Assembly (NCBI GenBank): GCA_034440115.1
Contig: JAWXBM010000175.1
Location: 1 to 26,025, forward strand
Direction of reading: 5' to 3'
Length of the DNA stretch: 26,025 nt
Source: JAWXBM01 sp034440115
Lineage (GTDB): Bacteria; Pseudomonadota; Gammaproteobacteria; Xanthomonadales; SZUA-36
In this document: positions 15,073 to 22,309 of the stretch, one piece after another
How the letters are laid out: each line of letters starts with the position of its first letter
Position numbering within the stretch: the first letter of the stretch is position 1
Notes under the pieces: model-generated
Told to the model about the DNA's origin: nothing
Database searches by the model: none
Seen by the model: the letters and a program-made list of their open reading frames with translations, nothing else
Position numbers and translations under genes: made by a program

Positions 15073-15635
15073 TCCATCGTAAAACCTGGCATGGAATTTT
15101 CGCGCTCGCAGTATTGGCCATAGCAACTGCATTGATCGTTCGCTCAGGCCGCGAGCCTGGCGGCCTGCCGCCTGCAGACCTGGATACAAGGCTGAGCTAT
15201 GCCTTATGGGATTTCTCCGGCGTATTGCTGAACAAAGACGGCCAGGTGAATGTGCGTGTTGATGCCCCCATGTTGCGTAACAAAGCCGACAGTCAGGTCG
15301 GAACGGTGGAAAATCCGCGCTTGCGCATCATGCAGGATCAGGATGAGTGGTACATTAGCGCCGATTCAGCCATTATCACCGGCGACCGTGAATTTGTATC
15401 GCTGGTGGGTAGGGTCGATCTGGTGAACTACAACCTGGAAACCCACAAGCGGTTGAACATACAGACCCGCGACGTGATGTTGACCATTACACCCCGATTA
15501 GCCAGCACCGATGCATCCGTGAGTATTCAGCAGGATCAGGATGTACTCGATGCCGTTGGAATGAAACTCGACATGATCAACCAAAGTTATCAACTACTGA
15601 GCCAGGTACGCGCCCGCTATGCCACGCCTTACTAA
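15069..15635 (+). CDS. lptC: LPS export protein LptC
   Basis: Bitopic inner-membrane protein that links the LptBFG transporter to the periplasmic LptA bridge. The 188-aa product has one N-terminal transmembrane helix (GIFALAVLAIATALIV) and a beta-jellyroll periplasmic domain, recognisable in YALWDFSGVLLNKDGQVNVRVDAPMLRN and YISADSAIITGDREFVSLVGRVDLVNYN. Its position between kdsC and lptA agrees. The ATG at 15069 overlaps the kdsC stop by the ATGA arrangement. The gene end overlaps lptA by 17 bases. Confidence 0.93.
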   Translation: MIHRKTWHGIFALAVLAIATALIVRSGREPGGLPPADLDTRLSYALWDFSGVLLNKDGQVNVRVDAPMLRNKADSQVGTVENPRLRIMQDQDEWYISADSAIITGDREFVSLVGRVDLVNYNLETHKRLNIQTRDVMLTITPRLASTDASVSIQQDQDVLDAVGMKLDMINQSYQLLSQVRARYATPY

Positions 15636-16284
15636 TTTCCTGATACTGTGCCTGGGCTGCGCCCTGATGCTGCCAGCCACAACAGCTCTGGCATTGAAAA
15701 CCGACCGGCAAAAGCCCTTGCTGATCAACGCGGATGCCTCCGATGGCACCTTGGGGAATGGCAAAGCCAGCTTGCGCGGCAATGTAGAAATTCGCCAGGG
15801 CACGCTGCTGGTCAAGGCCGATCAGGCGGACTTAGAAAAGACTGATGGCAAAGTAAAAGAGGTATTGCTCATTGGCAAACCCGCCTTGCTGCAGCAGGAA
15901 ATCGAGAACGAAGGCCTGGTAACAGCAACAGCCAACAGCATCACCTATCAGGTAGCCACCGGTATCGTCACCTTGACCGGCAATGCCGATGTGGATCACC
16001 CGCAGTACCAGATCTCTGGCGACTTATTGGTTTACGACATGAACCAGCAACATTTCCAGGGTAGCGGTGGTGACAGCAAAGGACGCATCCGCATCCAACT
16101 GGAACCCGAAGTGATGTCCACGCTTGAATCCAAGCCGGCAGCTACCGCCCCGGCGGACCAGCCCCAGGCCCATTCAGCTGCCGATGCTGCTGCTGATGCT
16201 GCTGCCGATGATGAAGCTGATGATGAAGCTGATGATGAAGCTGCCGGGAATTCTGCCGCAAGGGCCAGCAATGCTGCGGACTGA
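15619..16284 (+). CDS. lptA: LPS transport periplasmic protein LptA
   Basis: Periplasmic bridge protein carrying LPS from LptC to the outer membrane LptD. A signal peptide (FLILCLGCALMLPATTALA, cleavage likely after residue 25) precedes the OstA-type beta domain: PLLINADASDGTLGNGKASLRGNVEIRQGTLLVKADQADLE and GIVTLTGNADVDHPQYQISGDLLVYD. The domain ends near residue 160. The remaining tail of about 50 residues is low complexity, rich in Ala, Asp and Glu, encoded in part by 12-bp tandem repeats. E. coli LptA (185 aa) lacks such a tail. The last 14 bases overlap lptB in another frame. Confidence 0.94.
   Translation: MPRLTNFLILCLGCALMLPATTALALKTDRQKPLLINADASDGTLGNGKASLRGNVEIRQGTLLVKADQADLEKTDGKVKEVLLIGKPALLQQEIENEGLVTATANSITYQVATGIVTLTGNADVDHPQYQISGDLLVYDMNQQHFQGSGGDSKGRIRIQLEPEVMSTLESKPAATAPADQPQAHSAADAAADAAADDEADDEADDEAAGNSAARASNAAD
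16177..16242 (+). repeat. Tandem repeats encoding the Ala/Asp/Glu tail of LptA
   Basis: GATGATGAAGCT occurs three times exactly, at 16207, 16219 and 16231, encoding DDEA units. Just before it, 16177-16206 holds GCTGCTGATGCT-like units encoding AAD repeats. All periods are multiples of three. The stretch lies after the LptA fold and just upstream of the lptB start at 16271. Confidence 0.9.
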
Positions 16285-16990
16285 GGGGATCAGCAAGTCC
16301 TACGGCAGCAAGCACGTCGTCAGCAAAGTCACCATGAGCATCAAGCCCGGCAGAGTGGTGGGCTTGCTGGGGCCGAATGGTGCCGGCAAAACCACCTGCT
16401 TCTACATGATCGTCGGTCTCATCCCGGTAGACAGCGGCAACATCCTGGTAGATGACCATGACATCACCCATGAACCTGTGAATATCCGCAGCGGAATGGG
16501 CGTGGGTTATTTGCCTCAGGATGCCTCGATATTCCGCAAGTTGAGCGTGGCGGACAATATCATGGCGATACTGGAACTGCGTAAAGACCTCAACCGTGAA
16601 GGCCGCCAGGAGTCGCTGGTGTTGCTGATGGAAGACCTGGGTGTATCCCACCTGGCGGAACAATCGGGTATCAGCCTGTCCGGTGGTGAGCGCCGCCGGG
16701 TCGAAATCGCCCGGGCACTGGCCGCCCAACCGCGTTTTATACTGCTGGACGAGCCTTTCGCTGGCATTGACCCCATTTCCGTGCGTGAAATTCAGCATAT
16801 CGTGCAGCATTTAACTGATCTGGGAATCGGCGTGTTGATTACCGATCACAATGTGCGCGAAACCCTCGGTATATGTGATTACGCTTATATCCTGGCTGAT
16901 GGACACGTGCTCGCTTCAGGTGAGCCGGCCGAAATCATCGCCAACGACCGGGTTCGTGACGTTTACCTTGGCAAGGAATTCCGACTTTGA
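16271..16990 (+). CDS. lptB: LPS export ABC transporter ATP-binding protein LptB
   Basis: Cytoplasmic ATPase of the LptBFG complex that powers LPS extraction from the inner membrane. Walker A GPNGAGKT is at residues 34-41, the signature LSGGERRRVEIARALA follows, Walker B is FILLDEPFAGIDPISV, and the switch His lies in VLITDHNVRE. Its 239 aa match the family. The frame is open upstream to 16124, but that part is the lptA tail read in another frame. The ATG at 16271, where the LptB sequence MLRTEGISKSYGSK begins, is the right start. It overlaps the lptA end by 14 bases. Confidence 0.97.
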   Translation: MLRTEGISKSYGSKHVVSKVTMSIKPGRVVGLLGPNGAGKTTCFYMIVGLIPVDSGNILVDDHDITHEPVNIRSGMGVGYLPQDASIFRKLSVADNIMAILELRKDLNREGRQESLVLLMEDLGVSHLAEQSGISLSGGERRRVEIARALAAQPRFILLDEPFAGIDPISVREIQHIVQHLTDLGIGVLITDHNVRETLGICDYAYILADGHVLASGEPAEIIANDRVRDVYLGKEFRL

Positions 16991-17074
16991 TCTCAGCGGC
17001 TAGCTGAACAAATTGAATTAACTACAGGGAGTACGCTGCCCAGAGCGGATTTACCGCCCGGGCTTCAAAACAGC

Positions 17075-18556
17075 ATGGCAGAACAGTCACTCCAACTCAG
17101 ACTTTCGCAAAAGCTGGCCCTGTCGCCGCAGTTGCAGCAGGCCATCCGCTTGTTGCAGCTCAACCGCATCGAACTGCGCGAATACATCCAGGACGTACTG
17201 GAAACCAATCCCATCCTGGAACGCACAGAGGCCGAATCCAGCGACCCCATGGATCAGGCCGCGGGTTCCGAACAGGATTCGTCCAAGTCTGATGAAAGCG
17301 GCAAAGACCTTGACCTGGAACGCGACGACTGGGGTGAAGATGACTCATTCGATCAGCAATGGGGTGAATCATCCGGCGGTGGCGACAACTACTCAGGTGA
17401 GTCACAGATTGCCGACCAAAGTGATGGCAGCCTGCGTGAACACCTGTTGTGGCAAATCAACCTCAGTCATTTTTCGCAGAAAGATGCTGCCATCGCTGCG
17501 GCCATTGTGTTCGGGCTGGATGACGAAGGCTTCCTGCAGGACAGCCTGGAGGACATACGCTCTGGCCTGGCACCGGAAGTCCTGGTCGACATGGACGAAG
17601 TCCTCGCCGTGCTGCATCGCGTGCAACGCATGGAGCCGGTCGGTGTAGCCAGCCGCGATACCGCCGAATGCATCCGCGTACAGTTGGCCGCATTACCTGG
17701 CGACACACCCGGCCGCGAGCTGGCCATGCGGGTCGCACGGGATTTTCTCGACCTGGTTGCGCAACATGCCCTGGCAGAAATCCGCAAACACACAGGGGCC
17801 AAGGAAGACAAGCTGATTGAAGCACTGCAGTTGATCCAGTCGCTGGACCCCAGGCCCGGTTCACGCTATGACAATCGCCGCGATGAATATCTGGTGCCGG
17901 ATGTGTACGCCACCCGTGTAGAGGACAACTGGCGGGTTACACTGAACCCTGAGAACGATCCGGGCTTGCGGCTGAACAAGTACTACATTGACTTGTTGCG
18001 CAAATCCGGCGGCAAGGACCGGGATTATCTCAGAGGGCGCATGCAGGAAGCGCGCTGGCTGATGTCCAGCCTGGAAATGCGCAACCGCACGCTGATCAAT
18101 GTGTCGCAATGCATCGTCGACATGCAGCAGGACTTTCTGGAAAACGGCGAAATTGCCATGCGCCCGCTGGTTTTGCGTGAAGTGGCCGAACGGGTCAATG
18201 TGCACGAATCCACCGTGTCGCGGGCCACTACCCGCAAGTATATGCTCACGCCACGCGGGGTGTTCGAGCTGAAATATTTCTTTTCCAGCCATGTCACTAC
18301 CGACCAGGGCCACCCGGTCAGCGCCACTGCGATCAAAGCCAGGCTGCAACTGTTGCTGGATAATGAGCCGGATTCACAACCCCTCAGCGACCAGGATCTG
18401 GCACAGATTCTGCGGGATTCCGGCATCCAGGTCGCGCGCCGCACCGTGGCCAAATATCGTGAATCGCTGGGCATAGGCTCCAGCGCCGATCGCCGCCGAC
18501 AGCACCGCAGACGGTCGCGTTTACTGCAGACGGCAGCGAAACCTGGTTCAACCTGA
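17075..18556 (+). CDS. rpoN: RNA polymerase sigma-54 factor
   Basis: Alternative sigma factor used with AAA+ activators. All parts are visible in the 493 aa. Region I (SLQLRLSQKLALSPQLQQAIRLLQLN) contacts activator. An acidic region II spans about residues 50-115. The core-binding domain follows, then the helix-turn-helix block LREVAERVNVHESTVSRATTRKYM. The RpoN box ARRTVAKYRE is at 454-463. After the box the protein ends in a very basic tail. Its place between lptB and hpf is the standard one. The ATG at 17075 has only a weak ribosome site, 84 bases after lptB. Confidence 0.98.
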   Translation: MAEQSLQLRLSQKLALSPQLQQAIRLLQLNRIELREYIQDVLETNPILERTEAESSDPMDQAAGSEQDSSKSDESGKDLDLERDDWGEDDSFDQQWGESSGGGDNYSGESQIADQSDGSLREHLLWQINLSHFSQKDAAIAAAIVFGLDDEGFLQDSLEDIRSGLAPEVLVDMDEVLAVLHRVQRMEPVGVASRDTAECIRVQLAALPGDTPGRELAMRVARDFLDLVAQHALAEIRKHTGAKEDKLIEALQLIQSLDPRPGSRYDNRRDEYLVPDVYATRVEDNWRVTLNPENDPGLRLNKYYIDLLRKSGGKDRDYLRGRMQEARWLMSSLEMRNRTLINVSQCIVDMQQDFLENGEIAMRPLVLREVAERVNVHESTVSRATTRKYMLTPRGVFELKYFFSSHVTTDQGHPVSATAIKARLQLLLDNEPDSQPLSDQDLAQILRDSGIQVARRTVAKYRESLGIGSSADRRRQHRRRSRLLQTAAKPGST

Positions 18557-18766
18557 ACCAATGGGGACTAGGAAAGCCGCCACAGTGGGTATAACATTGC
18601 TCACGAAAATGTCGAAAATGATGATGAAATCGATCAGGCCGCCATATTTTGCTGGAAAAACCATGCAATCAAACCGCCTGAAAGTCCCTCTTATTCAGCA
18701 ATACCATACGGACTTGATTAGACCGCTTGAATTCTTGTGGCCCGATCCTGTCTGAAGGAGACCAGT
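18557..18766 (+). promoter_or_regulatory. Intergenic region between rpoN and hpf, likely holding an hpf promoter
   Basis: At 210 bp this is one of the longest gaps in the plus-strand block. A 6-bp hairpin (GGTTCA at 18545-18550 with TGAACC at 18554-18559) overlaps the rpoN stop but has no T-run. TATAAC at 18590-18595 resembles a -10 box but lacks a good -35. AAGGAG at 18755-18760 is the hpf ribosome site. A 64-codon frame here does not look coding. The promoter call is inference from spacing. Confidence 0.35.
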
Positions 18767-19090
18767 ATGCAGCTCAATATCACCGGACACCACGTCGAAC
18801 TGACTCCCGCCCTGAAGGCCTATGTCACGGAAAAAATGCAACGCATCAATCGCCATTTCGACAGTGTTATCTCCATGAATGTGATTTTGAGTGTTGAAAA
18901 GCTCCAGCACGGGGCCGAAGCGACTCTGCATACCGCTGGCAAATCATTGTTTGCCAATGCATCCGAGCTGGATATGTATGCCGCAATCGACGACCTGGTC
19001 GACAAGCTGGATAAGCAGGTCCGGCGTTTCAAGGACAAGCGCAGCGACCACACGGTTTCCCGCGACGACAAGCAAGCCTCACTAGGCTAA
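18767..19090 (+). CDS. hpf: Ribosome hibernation promoting factor, short form
   Basis: Binds the 30S subunit in slow growth and promotes inactive ribosome dimers. The protein begins MQLNITGHHVELTPALKAYVTEKMQRINRHFD, the standard HPF/YfiA opening, and continues with GAEATLHTAGKSLFANASELDMYAAIDDLVDKLDKQVRRFKDK. At 107 aa it is the short form without the C-terminal dimerisation domain. AAGGAG sits 6 bases before the ATG, making this one of the best translation starts in the window. Synteny rpoN-hpf-ptsN is conserved. Confidence 0.96.
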   Translation: MQLNITGHHVELTPALKAYVTEKMQRINRHFDSVISMNVILSVEKLQHGAEATLHTAGKSLFANASELDMYAAIDDLVDKLDKQVRRFKDKRSDHTVSRDDKQASLG

Positions 19091-19108
19091 CCATCAACCA
19101 AGTTTCCC

Positions 19109-19123
19109 ACGGGCAATGCCCGT
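19109..19123. repeat. Short palindrome between hpf and ptsN
   Basis: ACGGGCA and TGCCCGT flank a single A, forming a small GC-rich hairpin 18 bases before the ptsN ATG. There is no T-run, so it is not a full terminator. It could slow polymerase or lower ptsN expression, which is inference only. Confidence 0.5.
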
Positions 19124-19140
19124 ATGAGTATAGAACTAAC

Positions 19141-19620
19141 ATGTTAATCAGTGATCTGCTGAGCCCGGAAAGTATTCGCTGCGATGTACACAGCAGCAGC
19201 AAAAAGCGCCTGCTGGAAATCATCAGCGAAGAATTGGCGCGCAATAACGAAGATCTCAGTGCCCGTGAAATATTCGAGAGCCTGTGTGCGCGCGAACGCC
19301 TGGGCAGTACCGGTCTGGGCAAAGGTGTGGCCATTCCGCATGGCCGCATCAAAGGTAACCGGCCAATTCGGGCATCGTTCATCCGGCTGAAGAAGCCGCT
19401 GGCCTACGATGCGCTGGATGGCGAGCCTGTAGACCTGTTATTTGCCATGACGGTGCCGGAAAACTGCGGTGAAGATCATCTCAAGTTGCTGGCCCACATC
19501 GCCGAGTTGTTCAGTGACCCGGAATTGCTGCAGGATTTGCGTGATGCCGGCAATTCGGGTGATTTACTCAAGTTGTTATCGAGCAAACGATCCGCTAACA
19601 AAGCAAATACCCACCACTGA
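19141..19620 (+). CDS. ptsN: Nitrogen PTS phosphocarrier EIIA-Ntr
   Basis: Regulatory EIIA of the fructose-type fold, a phosphoacceptor that tunes potassium and nitrogen responses in other bacteria. The 159-aa product shows GSTGLGKGVAIPHGRIKG with the phosphorylatable His at residue 67, then PVDLLFAMTVPENCGEDHLKLLAHIAELF. In this genome it sits next to a complete EI/HPr set rather than only an Npr gene. The start ATG at 19141 has no strong ribosome site; a small hairpin precedes it. Confidence 0.96.
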   Translation: MLISDLLSPESIRCDVHSSSKKRLLEIISEELARNNEDLSAREIFESLCARERLGSTGLGKGVAIPHGRIKGNRPIRASFIRLKKPLAYDALDGEPVDLLFAMTVPENCGEDHLKLLAHIAELFSDPELLQDLRDAGNSGDLLKLLSSKRSANKANTHH

Positions 19621-19652
19621 GCAGGGAATTCATCCGCTGATAGGGTAGTATC

Positions 19653-20639
19653 TTGCTCGTGACACGCGCCCTCACAGCCCTGACCCTGTTTGAAGAACTG
19701 GCAGATCGCCTGGATTTGCGCTGGGTGACTGCAGCGGCCGAAGCCGCCAGTTCTGCAGCCAATTGGCCAGAAATCTCTGCCAACGATCTCAGTTCACGAC
19801 CCGCATTGGCTGGCTTTCTTAACCTGATTCATGCCAACCGCATCCAGGTGCTGGGTAATGAAGAGCTGGATTATCTGGATAAACTCAGCATTGAAGAGTG
19901 CCAACAAACCGTAAGCACCCTGCTGGACGCTTGTCCATTGGCTATTGTGGTGGGCGATAACCGTGCCATGCCCACCTCCATCATCGAGCGCGTGAGCCCG
20001 GCCTGCCGGGTAGCGCTGATGCAATCCAGCCTGCCCGCTTACGAACTGGTCAACTACCTGCAATATCATCTGTCCCGTGCCCTGGCGCGGCGAACGACTT
20101 TACATGGTGTGTTTATGGAAGTGTTCACCATCGGTGTACACATCATGGGTGACGCTGGCTGCGGCAAAAGCGAACTGGCGCTGGAACTGCTGACGCGCGG
20201 TCACCGGCTGATTGCCGATGACGCGCCGGAATTTACCCAGATCTCACCGGAAATCATCGACGGCGCCTGCCCCGCCGCACTGCAAGACTGTCTGGAAGTA
20301 CGTGGTCTGGGCGTGCTCAACGTGCGGCAGATGTTTGGCGATGCCGCCATCAAACTGAATAAGTTCCTGCGCCTGATCATTCGGCTGGAATTGCCGGAGC
20401 AATCCGCCACCCGCGAAACGCATGATCGTTTGCGCGGTGATAGCAGCAGCCTGCGAGTGATTGAACTGGATATCCCCTGTATTACTTTACAAGTGCGTGC
20501 CGGGCGCAATCTCGCGGTCATGATCGAAGCGGCTGTGCGTGATTTCATGTTGCGTATGAAAGGCTACGATGCCGCGGCAGCTTTTGTGGAACGCCACGTC
20601 AAACTGTTGCAACAGGACAGCGGAGACTGGCGCGATTGA
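19653..20639 (+). CDS. hprK: HPr kinase/phosphorylase
   Basis: Bifunctional enzyme that adds or removes phosphate on Ser46 of HPr. The C-terminal catalytic domain is complete: His151 in LHGVFMEVF, P-loop GDAGCGKS at 166-173 followed by ELALELLTRGHRLIADDAPEF, the family signature LEVRGLGVLNVRQMFG from 214, and VRAGRNLAVMIEAA near the end. The N-terminal domain (to about 140) is less conserved, as is usual. Length 328 aa is typical. No ATG fits; TTG at 19653 or GTG at 19659 must start it. Enterics and Pseudomonas lack this gene here; Xanthomonas, Legionella and betaproteobacteria have it. HPr in this locus retains Ser46, so the pair should work. Confidence 0.94.
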   Translation: MLVTRALTALTLFEELADRLDLRWVTAAAEAASSAANWPEISANDLSSRPALAGFLNLIHANRIQVLGNEELDYLDKLSIEECQQTVSTLLDACPLAIVVGDNRAMPTSIIERVSPACRVALMQSSLPAYELVNYLQYHLSRALARRTTLHGVFMEVFTIGVHIMGDAGCGKSELALELLTRGHRLIADDAPEFTQISPEIIDGACPAALQDCLEVRGLGVLNVRQMFGDAAIKLNKFLRLIIRLELPEQSATRETHDRLRGDSSSLRVIELDIPCITLQVRAGRNLAVMIEAAVRDFMLRMKGYDAAAAFVERHVKLLQQDSGDWRD

Positions 20640-20649
20640 GCAGATCAAA

Positions 20650-21588
20650 TTGAACAGGTCAGGTAAAAACCCTGCAGTAACAACTTCCTCCCCAAAGGAA
20701 ACGGACACAGCGAGCAAGGGGCAAGGCAAACAACAATTGCTGGTCGTCAGCGGCATGTCAGGTGGCGGCAAGAGTACCGCCCTGCACGCGCTGGAAGACC
20801 TGGGTTTTTATTGTGTGGACAATCTGCCCGCGGCGCTGCTACCGGGTTTTTTTGAGCAGATCCGCAACCACCCCAGCCTGTATGCACGCGTGGCACTGGG
20901 CATAGATGCGCGCTCCCGCGGCACCGACCAGCAACGCCTGCCAGAACAATTGGAACAATTAGCTGCCAGCGGTTTACAGCCGCGTTTGTTATTCCTCAGC
21001 GCCGATACCCGCGTCATCATCAAGCGTTTCAGCGAAACCCGTCGGCGCCATCCGCTGACCTTTGATCAACATGCCCTGCCGGCTGCCATTGAGCAGGAAA
21101 AAGCCCTGCTGCAGCCGCTGCAGATTCGCGCTGACTGGGTGATCGATACCAGTGAGCTGAACATCCATCAGTTGCGACAGCAGGTCTGGAAGCACGTGGG
21201 CTCGGAACAATCCACCATGACCATCATGCTGGAGTCATTCGCCTACAAGAAAGGCCTGCCACAAGACGTGGATTTTGTATTCGATGTGCGGCACTGTCCG
21301 AACCCGCACTGGATCGATGAGTTACGCGGCCTGACCGGCCGCGACCAGGCCGTCAGGGAGTGGCTGGAGAATGAAGCTTCCGTTCAAGCCTTGCGCGACG
21401 ACATTCTGGGTTTTCTGCAGCGTTGGCTGCCGGAAATCCGCGACAGTCAACGCAGCTATCTCACCATCGGTATCGGTTGCACCGGTGGCCGGCATCGCTC
21501 GGTTTATCTGGTGGAATGGCTGGCCAATGAATTACGCCGAAGTTTTGCTTCGGTTGAGGTTTATCACAGGGAATTAAACGGTCAATGA
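20650..21588 (+). CDS. rapZ: RNase adapter protein RapZ (nucleotide-binding)
   Basis: P-loop protein which in E. coli senses glucosamine 6-phosphate and guides RNase E to the GlmZ small RNA. Walker A is GMSGGGKST, followed by the conserved GFYCVDNLPAALLP. The C-terminal half has SFAYKKGLPQDVDFVFDVRHCPNPHW and GIGCTGGRHRSVYLVEWLA, both hallmarks. The start is uncertain. TTG at 20650 gives 312 aa with a polar, low-complexity N-terminal extension. TTG at 20737 gives 283 aa, close to the E. coli length of 284, but would leave a 97-bp gap after hprK. No ATG is available before the P-loop. The stop overlaps the next gene as ATGA. Confidence 0.93.
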   Translation: MNRSGKNPAVTTSSPKETDTASKGQGKQQLLVVSGMSGGGKSTALHALEDLGFYCVDNLPAALLPGFFEQIRNHPSLYARVALGIDARSRGTDQQRLPEQLEQLAASGLQPRLLFLSADTRVIIKRFSETRRRHPLTFDQHALPAAIEQEKALLQPLQIRADWVIDTSELNIHQLRQQVWKHVGSEQSTMTIMLESFAYKKGLPQDVDFVFDVRHCPNPHWIDELRGLTGRDQAVREWLENEASVQALRDDILGFLQRWLPEIRDSQRSYLTIGIGCTGGRHRSVYLVEWLANELRRSFASVEVYHRELNGQ

Positions 21589-21998
21589 GTACTGAGCCTT
21601 CCAGCGAGATTGCAACCGGACTGGTCTTGGTCACACATGGCCAAATTGGTCAGTCCTTGCTGGATGTAGCCGAATTCATCCTGGCCCAGTCACTGGCGGA
21701 AGTAGGCTTTGTCTCCTTTCGACAGTCTGCCATGGAACATACCGGCGAAGCAGAAATCAAGCGCGCCATCAAGGCAGCCGACCAGGGCCAAGGCGTATTG
21801 GTCATGGCCGACATAGGCGGTGCCAGCCCATTCAATCAGGTCGCCAGCCTGCTGCCGGAATGTGGCGCTGAGCTGGTCACCGGGCTGAACCTGGCCATGC
21901 TGATTCGTGCCTGGAATTACCGCCAGCAAGCGGCCCACAGGCTGGCCATTCTGGCCGCCGAAGGCGCCATTCGTGATATCAGGGAGTACCAATCATGA
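21585..21998 (+). CDS. PTS EIIA component, mannose/fructose type
   Basis: Stand-alone EIIA of the mannose family, 137 aa. LVLVTHGQIGQSLL carries the phosphoacceptor His18, and VLVMADIGGASPFNQVASLL matches the family's second conserved block. The first ten residues are an extra polar leader. No EIIB, EIIC or EIID is nearby, so it is probably regulatory rather than part of a sugar uptake system. The ATG at 21585 overlaps the rapZ stop (ATGA), and its own stop overlaps the ATG of a five-codon frame before ptsH. This rapZ-EIIA-ptsH order is known from Xanthomonas and betaproteobacteria. Confidence 0.94.
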   Translation: MSTEPSSEIATGLVLVTHGQIGQSLLDVAEFILAQSLAEVGFVSFRQSAMEHTGEAEIKRAIKAADQGQGVLVMADIGGASPFNQVASLLPECGAELVTGLNLAMLIRAWNYRQQAAHRLAILAAEGAIRDIREYQS

Positions 21999-22012
21999 GT
22001 ATTTGGCAATGA
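21995..22012 (+). CDS. Possible five-codon coupling ORF before ptsH
   Basis: An AGGGAG ribosome site (21981-21986) lies 8 bases before an ATG at 21995 that overlaps the EIIA stop as ATGA. The frame reads MSIWQ and ends with TGA at 22010-22012, overlapping the ptsH ATG again as ATGA. It may pass ribosomes between genes or be a relic of an older ptsH start. It could also be chance. Confidence 0.3.
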   Translation: MSIWQ

Positions 22013-22278
22013 TCAGCAGCACCGTCACCATCATCAACAAGCTGGGCCTGCATGCGCGGGCAGCTTCCAAGCTGGTGAACTGTGCTTCCGGGTTTTCAGC
22101 CCAGGTGTGGATCAGCCGCGGTGAGCGCGAAATCAACGGTAAATCCATTATGGGTGTGCTTACCCTGGCAGCCGGTCGCGGCACAGAGCTGGGCTTGCGC
22201 GCTGCTGGCAGCGATGAAGCAGCGGCGATCGCTACTATTACTGCCCTGATTGAAGATTATTTCGGTGAAGGCGAATAG
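22009..22278 (+). CDS. ptsH: Phosphocarrier protein HPr
   Basis: Small phosphocarrier between EI and EIIA proteins, 89 aa. With the ATG at 22009 the numbering is canonical: His15 in NKLGLHARAASKLV for PEP-dependent transfer, and Ser46 in GKSIMGVLTLA for HprK. Both sites present argues for dual control. The open frame extends upstream to 21907 but is inside the EIIA gene and not HPr-like. No good ribosome site lies directly before this ATG; the nearest (AGGGAG) would serve a five-codon frame that ends on it. Confidence 0.95.
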   Translation: MISSTVTIINKLGLHARAASKLVNCASGFSAQVWISRGEREINGKSIMGVLTLAAGRGTELGLRAAGSDEAAAIATITALIEDYFGEGE

Positions 22279-22291
22279 TGCAGTGGCAGTG

Positions 22292-22309
22292 ATGGATCAA
22301 ACAACATGA
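22292..22309 (+). CDS. Possible five-codon coupling ORF before ptsI
   Basis: ATG at 22292 opens a frame reading MDQTT and ends at TGA 22307-22309, overlapping the ptsI ATG (22306) as ATGA. It has the same length and geometry as the frame before ptsH. Its ribosome site is poor, so evidence for translation is weaker. Confidence 0.2.
   Translation: MDQTT

Noticed and set aside
16124..16270. Upstream extension of the lptB frame, with a repetitive Met/Leu/Lys-rich hydrophobic stretch
   Set aside because: It is the lptA repeat tail read in another frame; LptB homology begins exactly at the ATG at 16271.
16142..16810. Minus-strand 222-codon frame opposite lptA/lptB
   Set aside because: His/Gln-rich shadow with no family features, opposite a certain ABC ATPase gene.
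18561..18755. 64-codon plus-strand frame between rpoN and hpf
   Set aside because: No ribosome site, no recognisable sequence and odd composition; more likely untranslated leader or promoter DNA of hpf.
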